NCBI RefSeq assembly: GCF_001468465.1
Contig: NZ_LNSA01000005.1
Coordinates: 1 to 64,000, forward strand
Source: Sphingopyxis sp. H115
GTDB taxonomy: Bacteria; Pseudomonadota; Alphaproteobacteria; Sphingomonadales; Sphingomonadaceae
Direction of reading: 5' to 3'
DNA length: 64,000 nt
Both the position numbers and the translations under genes were made by a program. The notes under the pieces are model-generated. The model ran no database searches, was not told the DNA's origin, and saw only the letters and a program-made list of their open reading frames with translations. Within the stretch, counting starts at the first letter, position 1. Every line of letters begins with the position of its first letter. Below are positions 17,882-26,178 of the stretch, one piece after another.

Positions 17882-19024
17882 TCACCCCAAGACTGCGACG
17901 CTGCGCAGGATCAGGCGGACAAGGTCGGCCTGCCGTCCGACGCCGGTCTTGCTGAGGATCGTCTTGCAATAGCTGCGCACCGTATTTTCAGTGAACTCAA
18001 GCTTTTCGGCGGCTTCGGACAGGCTGAGCCCCGACGCCAGAAGTGCCGCAAGCTGCGCTTCGGAGGGGGTCAGGTCGAAGATCTGCGCGACGAGCCCCTC
18101 GAGCGGCTGGCTGTTGTCGAGCCCCGAGACATAGACGACCGCCGCCGGGCCCGCTTCATTGCCATAATGCGATCGCGCCTCGATCGAGCGGACGAGAACG
18201 CCGAGATGTCCGTCGAAATCGGCCTCGACGCGAAGTCCCTCGGCAAAGCTGCCGCCGTCGCGATGCGCCGCGATCGCGCTGCCGATCAGTTTCTGGAGCT
18301 GCGCGTTGCCTGTCTGGCTGGTCAGCGCAAGCCGGTCATTGGCGGTGCGCAGCCCCTTGTTCGAGCGCACCAGCGCGCGGCCCGCGCTGTTGCTGCGCAG
18401 GATGCGCCCCGCGCCGTCGAGGATGAAGGTACAGAGCGTCAGCCGGTCGAGCGTGTCGATCATCACCTGCACCTCGGTCTCCTCGCGCCGCAGCCGGGCA
18501 AAGAGCGCGAGCGAAAGTTCGAGATGCGGGCGCAGCTTGATCAGCATCGCCTTGTCGTCGTCCGTAAAATCCTCACCGCCGGGGCCGTCGGTCAGCCCGA
18601 CATTCCCCTCCCATCCTCCGGGTTCGGAAATATACATGCCGAGCTGATATTCGATGCCATAGGGGTGCAGGATTTCGGCATAGAAGCGGCTGGCGTGGAG
18701 GTCTTCGGCCGAGACGATCTCGCTCAGCCGGTAGATGTCCCCCGGCCGCGCGAGCGCGTTGCGCAGCGGGTCGAGGTCGCCGAGTTCGGCGTGGATGCGG
18801 TGGATGCGGCGCGCTTCCTGCTCGGCGATCGGCAGCGGCGGTGCCCAGATGATGAAGGGCGGCATGCCGGGGCGGCTGAGCCGCAAGGTGATCGCGGCGC
18901 TCTGGCGCTGCATCCGGCGGCTCAGCGCCTCGAGGAAGCCTTGCCATGGCGTTTCTTCAAGCGGGCCGCGATAGATCAGCGTCACCAGCTCGTCGACGTC
19001 GGCAACAGGCGTATAGCTGGGCAT
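17882..19024 (-). CDS. LuxR-family transcriptional regulator
   Basis: 380 residues from MPSYTPVADVDE; the in-frame extension upstream lacks an RBS and would run into the divergent fadD3 region. The C-terminal 65 residues are a GerE/LuxR HTH (FDLTPSEAQLAALLASGLSL, SEAAEKLEFTENTVRSYCKT, ILSKTGVGRQADLVRLIL). The N-terminal 300 residues contain PAS-like sensor segments (DTLDRLTLCTFILDGAGRIL). It is divergent from fadD3 and upstream of the flavin reductase operon, and is thus the best candidate regulator of both. Known steroid clusters in actinobacteria use TetR regulators (KstR, KstR2), so this would be a different solution. Confidence 0.85.
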   Translation of the reverse strand: MPSYTPVADVDELVTLIYRGPLEETPWQGFLEALSRRMQRQSAAITLRLSRPGMPPFIIWAPPLPIAEQEARRIHRIHAELGDLDPLRNALARPGDIYRLSEIVSAEDLHASRFYAEILHPYGIEYQLGMYISEPGGWEGNVGLTDGPGGEDFTDDDKAMLIKLRPHLELSLALFARLRREETEVQVMIDTLDRLTLCTFILDGAGRILRSNSAGRALVRSNKGLRTANDRLALTSQTGNAQLQKLIGSAIAAHRDGGSFAEGLRVEADFDGHLGVLVRSIEARSHYGNEAGPAAVVYVSGLDNSQPLEGLVAQIFDLTPSEAQLAALLASGLSLSEAAEKLEFTENTVRSYCKTILSKTGVGRQADLVRLILRSVAVLG

Positions 19025-19089
19025 GGCGACTCGATTTCCTCCTGCTCCTCTATAGGCCTCGGCCTCGCCGCGGCAACATGATGCCGGAG

Positions 19090-19103
19090 CCCCCGAATAG
19101 GGG
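19090..19103. promoter_or_regulatory. Short palindrome in LuxR/fadD3 divergent promoter
   Basis: CCCCC-GAATA-GGGG (arms of 4-5 bases around a 5-base AT-rich centre) lies 66 bases from the LuxR-gene start and about 80 bases from the fadD3 start. LuxR-type regulators bind dyad sites in this position. The assignment is by position and symmetry only. Confidence 0.35.
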
Positions 19104-19181
19104 TTGTGGCGCGCGGTGTGCCGCGTCACCGGGGCGAAGGAGAAAATGGACGTGCGCGACGCGCGCGCGAACGGAGAGACG

Positions 19182-20738
19182 ATGGCCGTGTCCGAAGCGA
19201 ATATGACGATCCCGCACATGATCCTTGCGTCCGCGATCGCGCATGGCAATCGCGTCGCAATCCGCGGCGAGGACGGGAGCGAAATCGCCTATCGCGACCT
19301 GCCGGACCTGGTGCGCGCGAGCGCGGCGGCCTTCCTCGCCGCCGGCATGCTGCCCGGCGACCGCGTCGCGATCTGGGCCCCGAACTCGGCCGAGTGGATC
19401 GTCGCGGCGCTCGGCGCGCAGGCCGCGGGCGCGGCGATCGTGCCGCTCAACACAAGGCTCAAGGGACGCGAGGCGGGCTATATCCTGCGTGCGAGCGGCG
19501 CGAAGCTGTTGCTGACCGTCGGTGATTTTCTCGGCACCGATTACCCGGCGCTGATCGCTGGCGAGGATTTGCCCGACCTCGTCGGGGTCGTGCTCCTCGC
19601 AGGCGAGGGCGCCGGCGTCTCCTGGCGCGAATTTCTGCGCCGCGGGGCAGAGGTCGCCAAGGCGGCGGTCGCCGAACGGCTCGACGCGCTCGGCGAAGAC
19701 GATGTCAGCGATATCCTCTTCACCTCGGGGACGACGGGCAATCCCAAGGGTGCGGTCACGACACACGGCCAGAATGTCCGGCTCTACCGCGCTTATGGCG
19801 GCGGGCTTGGCTACGGCCCCGACGATGTTTTCCTGATCATCAACCCCTTCTTCCACAGCTTCGGTTACAAGGCGGGCTGGCTCGTCGCGCTGTTGCACGG
19901 CGCGACCGTGCTGCCGCACGCGGTGTTCGACGCCCAACAGGTGTTGAAGCGGATCGAGGCCGAACGCGTGACGCTGCTGCCCGGCCCGCCGACGATCTTC
20001 CAGAGCCTGCTCGCCGGACCCTGGCGCGACCATGACCTCTCCTCGCTGCGCGTTTCGATCACCGGCGCGGCGTCGGTCCCGGTGACGCTGATCGAGGAGA
20101 TGCGCGGCAAGCTCGGCATCGACGTCGTGCTTACCGCCTACGGCCTCACCGAGACATGCGGCGTCGTGACGATGTGCAGCGCCGACGACAACGCGGAAAC
20201 GGTCGCGAACACCGCGGGGCGCCCGCTCGCGGGAATCGAGGTCCGGCTCGTCGGCCGCGACGGCCACGACGTCGCGGCGGGCGAGGCGGGCGAATTGCTG
20301 GTACGCGGACCCAATGTGATGCGCGGCTATTTCAACGACCCCGCGGCGACCGCGGCCGCGATCGATGCCGACGGCTGGCTCAGCACCGGCGATATCGCCG
20401 TGCGCGATGCACGCGGCAATATAAGGATTACCGACCGCGCAAAGGACATCTTCATCGTCGGCGGCTTCAACGCCTACCCCGCCGAGATCGAAGGCCTGCT
20501 CGCTGCACACCCCGCGGTGCTGCAATCGGCGGTGATCGGGATTGCTGACGAACGGCTGGGCGAGGTGCCCAAAGCCTATATCGTCCTTCGCCCCGGCGCG
20601 AGCGCGACGCCCGAGGAGATCGTCGCCTGGTGCCGCGACAATATGGCGAATTACAAAGTGCCGCGTCAGATCGTGATCGTCGATACGCTGCCGGTGAACG
20701 CGGCGGGCAAGGTACAGAAATTCCTGCTCAGGGAGTGA
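19182..20738 (+). CDS. fadD3: FadD3-like acyl-CoA synthetase (HIP-CoA ligase candidate)
   Basis: 518 residues from MAVSEANMTIPHM, with GGAG five bases upstream; an ATG at 19146 is an alternative. It is an ANL-superfamily ligase: P-loop TSGTTGNPKG at residues 181-190, YGLTET, GWLSTGDIA, DRAKDIFIVGGFNAYPAEIE, and the catalytic-Lys C-terminus NAAGKVQKFLL. The segment FLIINPFFHSFGYKAG and LLPGPPTIFQSLL resemble FadD3 (ScdA in Comamonas), which makes the CoA thioester of the C/D-ring propionate HIP. It stands about 1 kb before the end of the HIP operon on the opposite strand. The substrate is inferred from similarity and context. Confidence 0.82.
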   Translation: MAVSEANMTIPHMILASAIAHGNRVAIRGEDGSEIAYRDLPDLVRASAAAFLAAGMLPGDRVAIWAPNSAEWIVAALGAQAAGAAIVPLNTRLKGREAGYILRASGAKLLLTVGDFLGTDYPALIAGEDLPDLVGVVLLAGEGAGVSWREFLRRGAEVAKAAVAERLDALGEDDVSDILFTSGTTGNPKGAVTTHGQNVRLYRAYGGGLGYGPDDVFLIINPFFHSFGYKAGWLVALLHGATVLPHAVFDAQQVLKRIEAERVTLLPGPPTIFQSLLAGPWRDHDLSSLRVSITGAASVPVTLIEEMRGKLGIDVVLTAYGLTETCGVVTMCSADDNAETVANTAGRPLAGIEVRLVGRDGHDVAAGEAGELLVRGPNVMRGYFNDPAATAAAIDADGWLSTGDIAVRDARGNIRITDRAKDIFIVGGFNAYPAEIEGLLAAHPAVLQSAVIGIADERLGEVPKAYIVLRPGASATPEEIVAWCRDNMANYKVPRQIVIVDTLPVNAAGKVQKFLLRE

Positions 20739-20973
20739 CCGGTTTCGACCCCATTGTTGCCGTTGGTTCCGCAAGATCGACACCCTAGTTACAGACATAG
20801 ATTGCGGGACGAGTTTTGAGACCGGAGCACCGCAGCGCGTGATTTTACGACCTGTTGGCGAATTGTGTCTTGGAAACCAGCGTTTTTCAGACGGGTTAAC
20901 CCAATGGCGGGAATCTTGGATTATCCATTGAGGAATTAAGAAACGACATCCCTTTGAGTGTAGAAGTTAAGCA

Positions 20974-21471
20974 ATGGTCCAGCTAATGAGCCGAAGCGCA
21001 TTTTTCTGGCGAGCGGTAATGGCGATCATCCTCACAGGAGTGATCTCACCTTTTCTGCTCGCCGTTGGCAGTGCAGCATTTTTCATGCTGGCCGAACACT
21101 CAATTAGAAACAGTGGCGGGGTTATAGCATTCGTCGGCGTAGTCTGGTTCTTTGGTAGCATTGTGGCGACTGTATGCGCCGTTTTGCTTGGCCTGTTCGT
21201 CGAGTGGCCTAAGCTGAAATGGCTCACAAAATTGAAGCAAGCGGGGGCAAAGCGATCTCTTTTCGTGAGCATTGTGGCGGCCGAGATACTTCTCTTGTCA
21301 GCGCTGACGATCTCCACTGCATTGCAACCCTCTTCGCAATTTTCCAATGGGGCAGACAAAGGGGCTCTATTCGTCGTCATAGCCGCAGCAATTGGCGGGG
21401 CCTGTTCTGCCGCGTTCTGGTGGAAACTGATCCTTGTGCCGATGCGTAGAACGAGGGAAATCTACAAATAG
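20974..21471 (+). CDS. Four-helix membrane protein of atypical base composition
   Basis: 165 residues with four predicted membrane helices (AVMAIILTGVISPFLLAVGS, VIAFVGVVWFFGSIVATVCA, SLFVSIVAAEILLLSALTI, GALFVVIAAAIGGACSAAF) and a short cytoplasmic basic tail. No family recognised. The gene and the 235 bases before it are clearly less GC-rich than everything around them, and codon use is relaxed (for example many A/T third positions), which suggests recent transfer. It sits between the fadD3 gene and repeat copy B, upstream of the end of the ipd operon. Confidence 0.6.
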   Translation: MVQLMSRSAFFWRAVMAIILTGVISPFLLAVGSAAFFMLAEHSIRNSGGVIAFVGVVWFFGSIVATVCAVLLGLFVEWPKLKWLTKLKQAGAKRSLFVSIVAAEILLLSALTISTALQPSSQFSNGADKGALFVVIAAAIGGACSAAFWWKLILVPMRRTREIYK

Positions 21472-21546
21472 TCGAAAATGGCCGTTTTCTGAACATACCT
21501 CCGGATAGCCGCCGGTCCGCTTCCCACCCCTTATCGGACATCTAAA

Positions 21547-21716
21547 AAAACGCTGTCCTACATCACGCGGCTGTGCCAGCCTTCATCTCAGCTCTTTCAA
21601 TATGTGGACAACAGCGCTTGCAGCCCGGCGCAGGGATGCGCTCAGAAACCGCGCGCGGCCTATCCGCCCGGTGGGCTAATCGGCGGCTGCACAAGGCTGA
21701 CCTTTCCTGACCTTTG
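21547..21716. repeat. Diverged dispersed repeat, copy B
   Basis: Colinear with 6411-6573. The shared blocks are AAAACG, a CTTACA/CCTACA word, CGGCT-TGCCAGCCTTCATC, CTCTTTCA, and GCACAAGGCTGACCTT followed by CTGA and CTTTGG. It fills most of the 300-base gap between the atypical membrane-protein gene and the MaoC-like gene. No coding potential is seen in it. Confidence 0.5.
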
Positions 21717-21772
21717 GACGGCCTGCGCGGGGGCGACGCCCTCCGCTCCCCCTATGGAAATGGCCACTGGAA

Positions 21773-22237
21773 TCAGTTCTTGGGATAGAACCGGCTGATC
21801 GTATCGACGACACATGCCGGCTTCTCGGCGCCCTCGATCTCGACCGTCACCCGGACCACCGCCTGGACGCCGCCCTTTGCTTCCTCGGCCTTGACCAGTT
21901 CGCCCACACCCCTGATCCGGCTGCCTGCGCGGACGGGATTGAGGAAGCGCAGATTGTCGGTGCCGATATTGATCCCCATCGAAACGCCCCGCACTTCGAC
22001 CAGTTCAGGCAGGAAGCGGTTGACGAGGCTCATCGTGAGATAGCCGTGCGCGATCGTGCCGCCGAACGGACCATCCTTGGCGCGTTCGGGATCGACATGA
22101 ATCCATTGGTGATCGTCGGTGGCTTTTGCGAACAGGTCGATGCGATCCTGCTCGATTCCGACCCACGCGGTCGGTCCGAAGCGCTCGCCGACCGCGGCGA
22201 GCAGCGCGGTCGGGGTATCGAAGATGCGCGTGCTCAT
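21773..22237 (-). CDS. MaoC-like (R)-specific enoyl-CoA hydratase
   Basis: 154 residues with a hot-dog fold. The hydratase-2 motif is intact: D42-x4-H47 in ATDDHQWIHVDPERA, followed by GPFGGTIAHGYLTMS. It would hydrate a trans-2-enoyl-CoA, or act on a thioester in the late HIP pathway. It is the last gene of the 13-gene operon; its ATG overlaps the stop of the ipdF-like gene by four bases. The precise step cannot be assigned from sequence. Confidence 0.85.
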   Translation of the reverse strand: MSTRIFDTPTALLAAVGERFGPTAWVGIEQDRIDLFAKATDDHQWIHVDPERAKDGPFGGTIAHGYLTMSLVNRFLPELVEVRGVSMGINIGTDNLRFLNPVRAGSRIRGVGELVKAEEAKGGVQAVVRVTVEIEGAEKPACVVDTISRFYPKN

Positions 22238-23016
22238 GCCTGCTGGCTCGACACCGACACGACTTCGCCGGCCATATAGGAGGACAGGTCGCTTGCGAGG
22301 AACAGCATCACATTCGCAACCTCCCACGGCTCGGCATAGCGGCCGAAGGCCTCCTTCTCGGTCAGCTCCTCGAGCAGGCCCGGCGGGGTGACCTTGGACA
22401 GCGAGGCGTGCATCGCGAGGCTGGGCGACACCGCGTTGATACGGACGCCATGCTCTGCCGCCTCGAGCGCCGAGCAGCGTGTGAAGGCCATCACGCCAGC
22501 CTTGGCCGCGGCATAATGCGCCTGCAGTTTCTGCGCGCGCCAGCCGAGGACCGAGGCATTGTTGACGATCGCGCCCTTCTGGCGTTCGTACATGTGCGGC
22601 AGGATCGCGCGCGTCATGCGAAAGACGCTGGTCAGCGTAACATCGAGTACTTTGTGCCACTGGTCGTCGGTCATCTCGACCACCGGCGCCGCGCCGCCGA
22701 GTCCGGCGTTGTTGATCAGCACATCGACATGCCCCATCGCGGCGATCGCGCCGGAAACCAGCGCGTGCACCTGATCCTCGTTGGTGACGTCGCAAACGCG
22801 CGCGCCGGGGCGTGTGAAGCCGAGCGCTTCGATCCGGTCGGCGGTTTCGCCGAGACGGCGTTCGTGCATGTCGGAGAGGAACAAGGTCGCGCCTTCCTCG
22901 GCCGCGCGTTGCGCGACCGCGCCGCCGATACCGCTGCCGGCGGCGGCGGTGATCAGCACGGTCTTGCCCTTGAGCAAGCCGGTTGGCGTGGGATAGTCGG
23001 GGGCTGGTCGTGCCAC
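22234..23016 (-). CDS. ipdF: IpdF-like short-chain dehydrogenase (HIP pathway)
   Basis: 260 residues beginning at a GTG with AAAGGA eight bases upstream. The SDR motifs are TAAAGSGIGGAVAQ (cofactor), NNAGLGG, NNAS and the catalytic Y-x3-K in AHYAAAKAG. Stretches such as LFLSDMHERRLGETADRIEA, NNASVLGWRAQ and SALEAAEHGVRINAVSPS match the IpdF (Rv3559c) type. That enzyme oxidises the 5-hydroxyl of 5-OH-HIP-CoA to a ketone with NAD+. The gene lies 11 bases after the acyl-CoA dehydrogenase gene. Assignment rests on recalled similarity and the surrounding pathway. Confidence 0.8.
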   Translation of the reverse strand: MARPAPDYPTPTGLLKGKTVLITAAAGSGIGGAVAQRAAEEGATLFLSDMHERRLGETADRIEALGFTRPGARVCDVTNEDQVHALVSGAIAAMGHVDVLINNAGLGGAAPVVEMTDDQWHKVLDVTLTSVFRMTRAILPHMYERQKGAIVNNASVLGWRAQKLQAHYAAAKAGVMAFTRCSALEAAEHGVRINAVSPSLAMHASLSKVTPPGLLEELTEKEAFGRYAEPWEVANVMLFLASDLSSYMAGEVVSVSSQQA

Positions 23017-23027
23017 GGTCGGTTCCT

Positions 23028-24209
23028 TTACTTGAGGTCGCCGCGCGGTTCGCGCGGGAGGCCGAGCGCGCGCTCGGCGATGATGTTGCGCTGGATTTCG
23101 TTGGTGCCGCCGTAAATCGTGTCGGCGCGGCTGTAGAGATAGAGGTTGGGGAGCGCGGGGAAGGCATAGTCTTGCCCCGCGACGGTCTCGCCCGCCTGAC
23201 CGAGCACGTCCATGGCAAGCTCGCCAAGGTCGCGGCGCCAGGTGGCCCACTGGATCTTGTAGGTGAGCGCCGACGGGCTGAGCTTGCCGCCCTCGGCATC
23301 GGTCAACATGCGGAGCGCGCCATAGCGCATCAGCCGGAGGCCGATTTCGGCTTTGGCGATGCGCTGGCGGATCAGCGGATTCTTCGCCTCGCCATTGGCG
23401 CGCGCCGCGGCGATTACCGCATCGAGTTCATTGCGGAATCCCATCTGCTGCGCGAGCGTCGAGACGCCGCGCTCGAAACCGAGAAGGGCCATTGCGACCT
23501 TCCAACCGTCGCCGGGTGCCCCGAGGATATTGGCGGATTCGGTCCGTGCGCCGTCGAAAAAGGTCTCGTTGAACTCGGCTTCGCCGGTGATCTGGTGGAT
23601 CGGGCGGATCGTGACGCCGGGCTGGTCGACGGGGACGAGCAGGAAGGAAAGGCCCTTTGGTCCCTTCGATCCTTCCTCGCTGCGCGCGATGACGAAGATC
23701 CAGTCGGAAAATTGCGCGAGGCTGGTCCAGACCTTCTGCCCTTCGATCACCCACACGTCGCCCTCGTGCCATGCGCGGGTGCGGACGTTGGCAAGGTCGG
23801 AACCCGCGCCGGGTTCGGAATAGCCCTGGCACCAGATTTCCTCGCCGCGCGCGATTGCGGGGAGGAAGCGCGCCTTCTGTTCGTCGGTGCCAAAGGCGAG
23901 GATCGTCGGGCCGGCAAGTTCGATGCCGATATGGTTGAGCCGCGGCGGCGCCCCGGCGCGTGCATATTCCTCGGCAAAGATCACCTGCTCGGCGAGCGTC
24001 GCGTCGCGACCGCCATATTCCCTGGGCCAGCCGACGCAGCTCCAGCCTGCCTCGCCCAGCCGCTTTTCCCAGTCGCGGCGCCGCTCGGGCATTTCGACCA
24101 GGCTCGTGATGCCGCGCACATCGGTAAAGGGGCCATTCAGTTCGGCCGACAGCCATGCGGCGGCCTCGGCGCGGAAGGCTTCTTCCTGCTGGCTAAACCC
24201 GAGCTTCAT
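23028..24209 (-). CDS. Acyl-CoA dehydrogenase, long subunit (pair 1)
   Basis: 393 residues of the FadE fold: N-terminal helical domain, middle beta domain (QGYSEPGAGSDLANVRTRA, VIEGQKVWTS), C-terminal helices and LYSRADTIYGGTNEIQRNII. In the usual MCAD motif a Glu precedes that Gly-Thr (IYEGT). Here it is Gly, so the catalytic base must be elsewhere or in the partner. The start overlaps the preceding short subunit stop by four bases, which suggests an alpha2beta2 heterotetramer like those of mycobacterial steroid catabolism (FadE26-27, FadE28-29). It uses FAD and reduces ETF. It probably desaturates a HIP-derived CoA ester. Confidence 0.88.
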   Translation of the reverse strand: MKLGFSQQEEAFRAEAAAWLSAELNGPFTDVRGITSLVEMPERRRDWEKRLGEAGWSCVGWPREYGGRDATLAEQVIFAEEYARAGAPPRLNHIGIELAGPTILAFGTDEQKARFLPAIARGEEIWCQGYSEPGAGSDLANVRTRAWHEGDVWVIEGQKVWTSLAQFSDWIFVIARSEEGSKGPKGLSFLLVPVDQPGVTIRPIHQITGEAEFNETFFDGARTESANILGAPGDGWKVAMALLGFERGVSTLAQQMGFRNELDAVIAAARANGEAKNPLIRQRIAKAEIGLRLMRYGALRMLTDAEGGKLSPSALTYKIQWATWRRDLGELAMDVLGQAGETVAGQDYAFPALPNLYLYSRADTIYGGTNEIQRNIIAERALGLPREPRGDLK

Positions 24210-25270
24210 GCGGCTTCGTCCAATCCGATGCGCTGCGCGACCTGCTCGCGGTGCCAGTCGGGCGTGCCGAGCAGGCTCGCGTTGCTGCGTGCACGCTTGA
24301 AATAGAGATGGGCGTCATGTTCCCAGGTGAAGCCGATGCCGCCGTGGAGCTGGATCATCTCGCCCGCCGCATGGCTGTACGTGTCGCAGGCGAAGGCCTT
24401 GGCGGCATGGACAGCGAATTGCGCTTCGTCCGATCCCTCTTCGATCGCGCACGCCGCCCAATAGACCGCCGAGCGCGCCTGCTCGATTGCGACCATCATG
24501 TCGGCGAGACGATGCTTGATCGCCTGAAAGCTGCCGATCGTGCGCCCGAACTGGATGCGTTCCTTCGCATAAGCGACGGTGCGGTCGAGGCACGCCTGCG
24601 CGCCGCCGAGCGCGTCGGCGGCGATGACGAGCGCGCCGGTGCGATGCGCGGTGGCGATCGCCGCCGCCGGGTCGGCGAGCGGTTCGGCGGCGACCCCGCC
24701 AAAATCGAGCCGGGCATAGGGGCGCGTCTGGTCGAGACTGGTGAGCGGCGCCACGGAAAGGCCGGGCGCGGAGCGCTTGACGAGGAATGCGTCGCTGCCC
24801 ACCGCAACGATGAACAGCCCTGCACTCGCGCCGTGCGGAACATGGAGTGCGGCTCCGGTCAGCGTCCGGTCGTTCCACGTCGTGCCGGGCGCGGCTTGGG
24901 CAAAGCTTGCCACCAGCTCGCCCGAGGCGAGAGAGGGAAGCAGGCGCGCCGTCTGGTCGGTGCGGCCTCCTGCCAGGGTCGCGGGAATGGCGAGGCCGAT
25001 GCTTGCGAGCAGAGGCAGCGTCGCGACATGTCGTCCCGCTTCCTCGGCGAGAATGGCGAGTTCGACCATGCCAAGACCGACCCCGCCCTGATCCTCCGGG
25101 ATCGCGACCCCGGCGAGACCCAAGTCGCCGGCGAAACCCTGCCACAGTGCGTCGTCGATGCCGGTGCGTGCCATCGCGGCGCGCGTGCGCTCGCTCGTGG
25201 CGTTGGCGGCAAAGAAGGCCTTTGCCGTTTCGGCGATCATCGCCTGTTCGTCGGTAAAGGCGAAATGCAT
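24206..25270 (-). CDS. Acyl-CoA dehydrogenase, short subunit (pair 1)
   Basis: 354 residues, shorter than a usual ACAD. The N-terminus (MHFAFTDEQAMIAETAKAFF) and C-terminal half (RIQFGRTIGSFQAIKHRLAD, MIQLHGGIGFTWEHDAHLYF) are typical, while the middle domain is degenerate and lacks the clear SEP-GSD flavin motif. This pattern matches the non-catalytic or half-site partner in alpha2beta2 steroid ACADs. It starts directly after the SDR stop with no spacing and runs four bases into the long subunit gene, so stoichiometric synthesis is expected. Confidence 0.85.
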   Translation of the reverse strand: MHFAFTDEQAMIAETAKAFFAANATSERTRAAMARTGIDDALWQGFAGDLGLAGVAIPEDQGGVGLGMVELAILAEEAGRHVATLPLLASIGLAIPATLAGGRTDQTARLLPSLASGELVASFAQAAPGTTWNDRTLTGAALHVPHGASAGLFIVAVGSDAFLVKRSAPGLSVAPLTSLDQTRPYARLDFGGVAAEPLADPAAAIATAHRTGALVIAADALGGAQACLDRTVAYAKERIQFGRTIGSFQAIKHRLADMMVAIEQARSAVYWAACAIEEGSDEAQFAVHAAKAFACDTYSHAAGEMIQLHGGIGFTWEHDAHLYFKRARSNASLLGTPDWHREQVAQRIGLDEAA

Positions 25271-26173
25271 CTAGCTGCCCCAGACCCTGCGTGGTTCGCT
25301 GCGCTCCGCGAGCAATTCTGCGACCGCCTCGCCGACTTCGGCGGGAGCCCATTTTGCCTGCTTGTCGACGGTGGGCCCGAGCTTCCAACCATCCTCGAGC
25401 GTGATGCGTCCGCCCTCGAGTTCGAACACGCAGCCGGTGACATGCTTCGACGCCTCGGAACCGAGCCAGACGACGGTCGGCGCGATATTGTCGGGATCCT
25501 GGGCGTCGAAGCCGCTTTCGACCGCCGCCATCTTGTCGGCAAAGGCCTGTTCGGTCATCCGCGTGCGCGCGGCCGGGGCGAGCGCGTTGGCGGTGATGCC
25601 ATAGCGGCCGAGCTCAGCCGCCTGCACCAAGGTCAGCGCGGCGATGCCGCCCTTGGCGGTCGAATAGGCGGCTTGCGCAATCGAACCCTGCAGCCCTGCG
25701 CCGCTCGTCGTGTTGATGATACGCGCGTCGACCGGCTTGCCCGCCTTTTGCTGGCCGCGCCAATAATCGACCGCGTGGCGGCTGACGCAGAAATGCCCGC
25801 GCAGATGAACGTGCATCGTCGCATCCCATTCCTCGGGCGTTGCCGACACGAACATGCGGTCGCGCACGATGCCGGCATTGTTGACGACGACATGGAGGTC
25901 GCCGAACGCGGCGACCGCGGCGTCGACGATGCGCTTGGCGGCATCCCAGTCGGTGACGTCCTCATAATTGGCGATCGCGCGGCCGCCCGCTGCCTTGATC
26001 CCCTTGACCAGATCGGCGGCGGCCGAGGTGTCGCGGCCTTCGCCCGACAGGCTGGTGCCGATATCGTTGACGACGACATTGGCGCCCTCGGCGGCGAAGG
26101 CGAGCGCATAGGATCGTCCGAGTCCGCGCGCTGCGCCGGTGATGATGACGGTCCGTCCGTCGCAGATACCCAT
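25271..26173 (-). CDS. Short-chain dehydrogenase (Rv3548c-like)
   Basis: 300 residues from MGICDGRTVIITGAARGLGR. The SDR core is complete: TGxxxGLG, NDIGTSLSGEGRD, NNAGIVRDRMF, Ser in NTTSGAG and Y-x3-K in AAYSTAKGG. A C-terminal extension (about residues 245-300, WKLGPTVDKQAKWAPAEVG) resembles the longer SDRs placed beside acyl-CoA dehydrogenases in steroid clusters. It would oxidise or reduce a hydroxy/keto-acyl-CoA intermediate. It follows the thiolase gene by five bases and directly abuts the ACAD short-subunit gene. Confidence 0.82.
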   Translation of the reverse strand: MGICDGRTVIITGAARGLGRSYALAFAAEGANVVVNDIGTSLSGEGRDTSAAADLVKGIKAAGGRAIANYEDVTDWDAAKRIVDAAVAAFGDLHVVVNNAGIVRDRMFVSATPEEWDATMHVHLRGHFCVSRHAVDYWRGQQKAGKPVDARIINTTSGAGLQGSIAQAAYSTAKGGIAALTLVQAAELGRYGITANALAPAARTRMTEQAFADKMAAVESGFDAQDPDNIAPTVVWLGSEASKHVTGCVFELEGGRITLEDGWKLGPTVDKQAKWAPAEVGEAVAELLAERSEPRRVWGS

Positions 26174-26178
26174 TAGTC

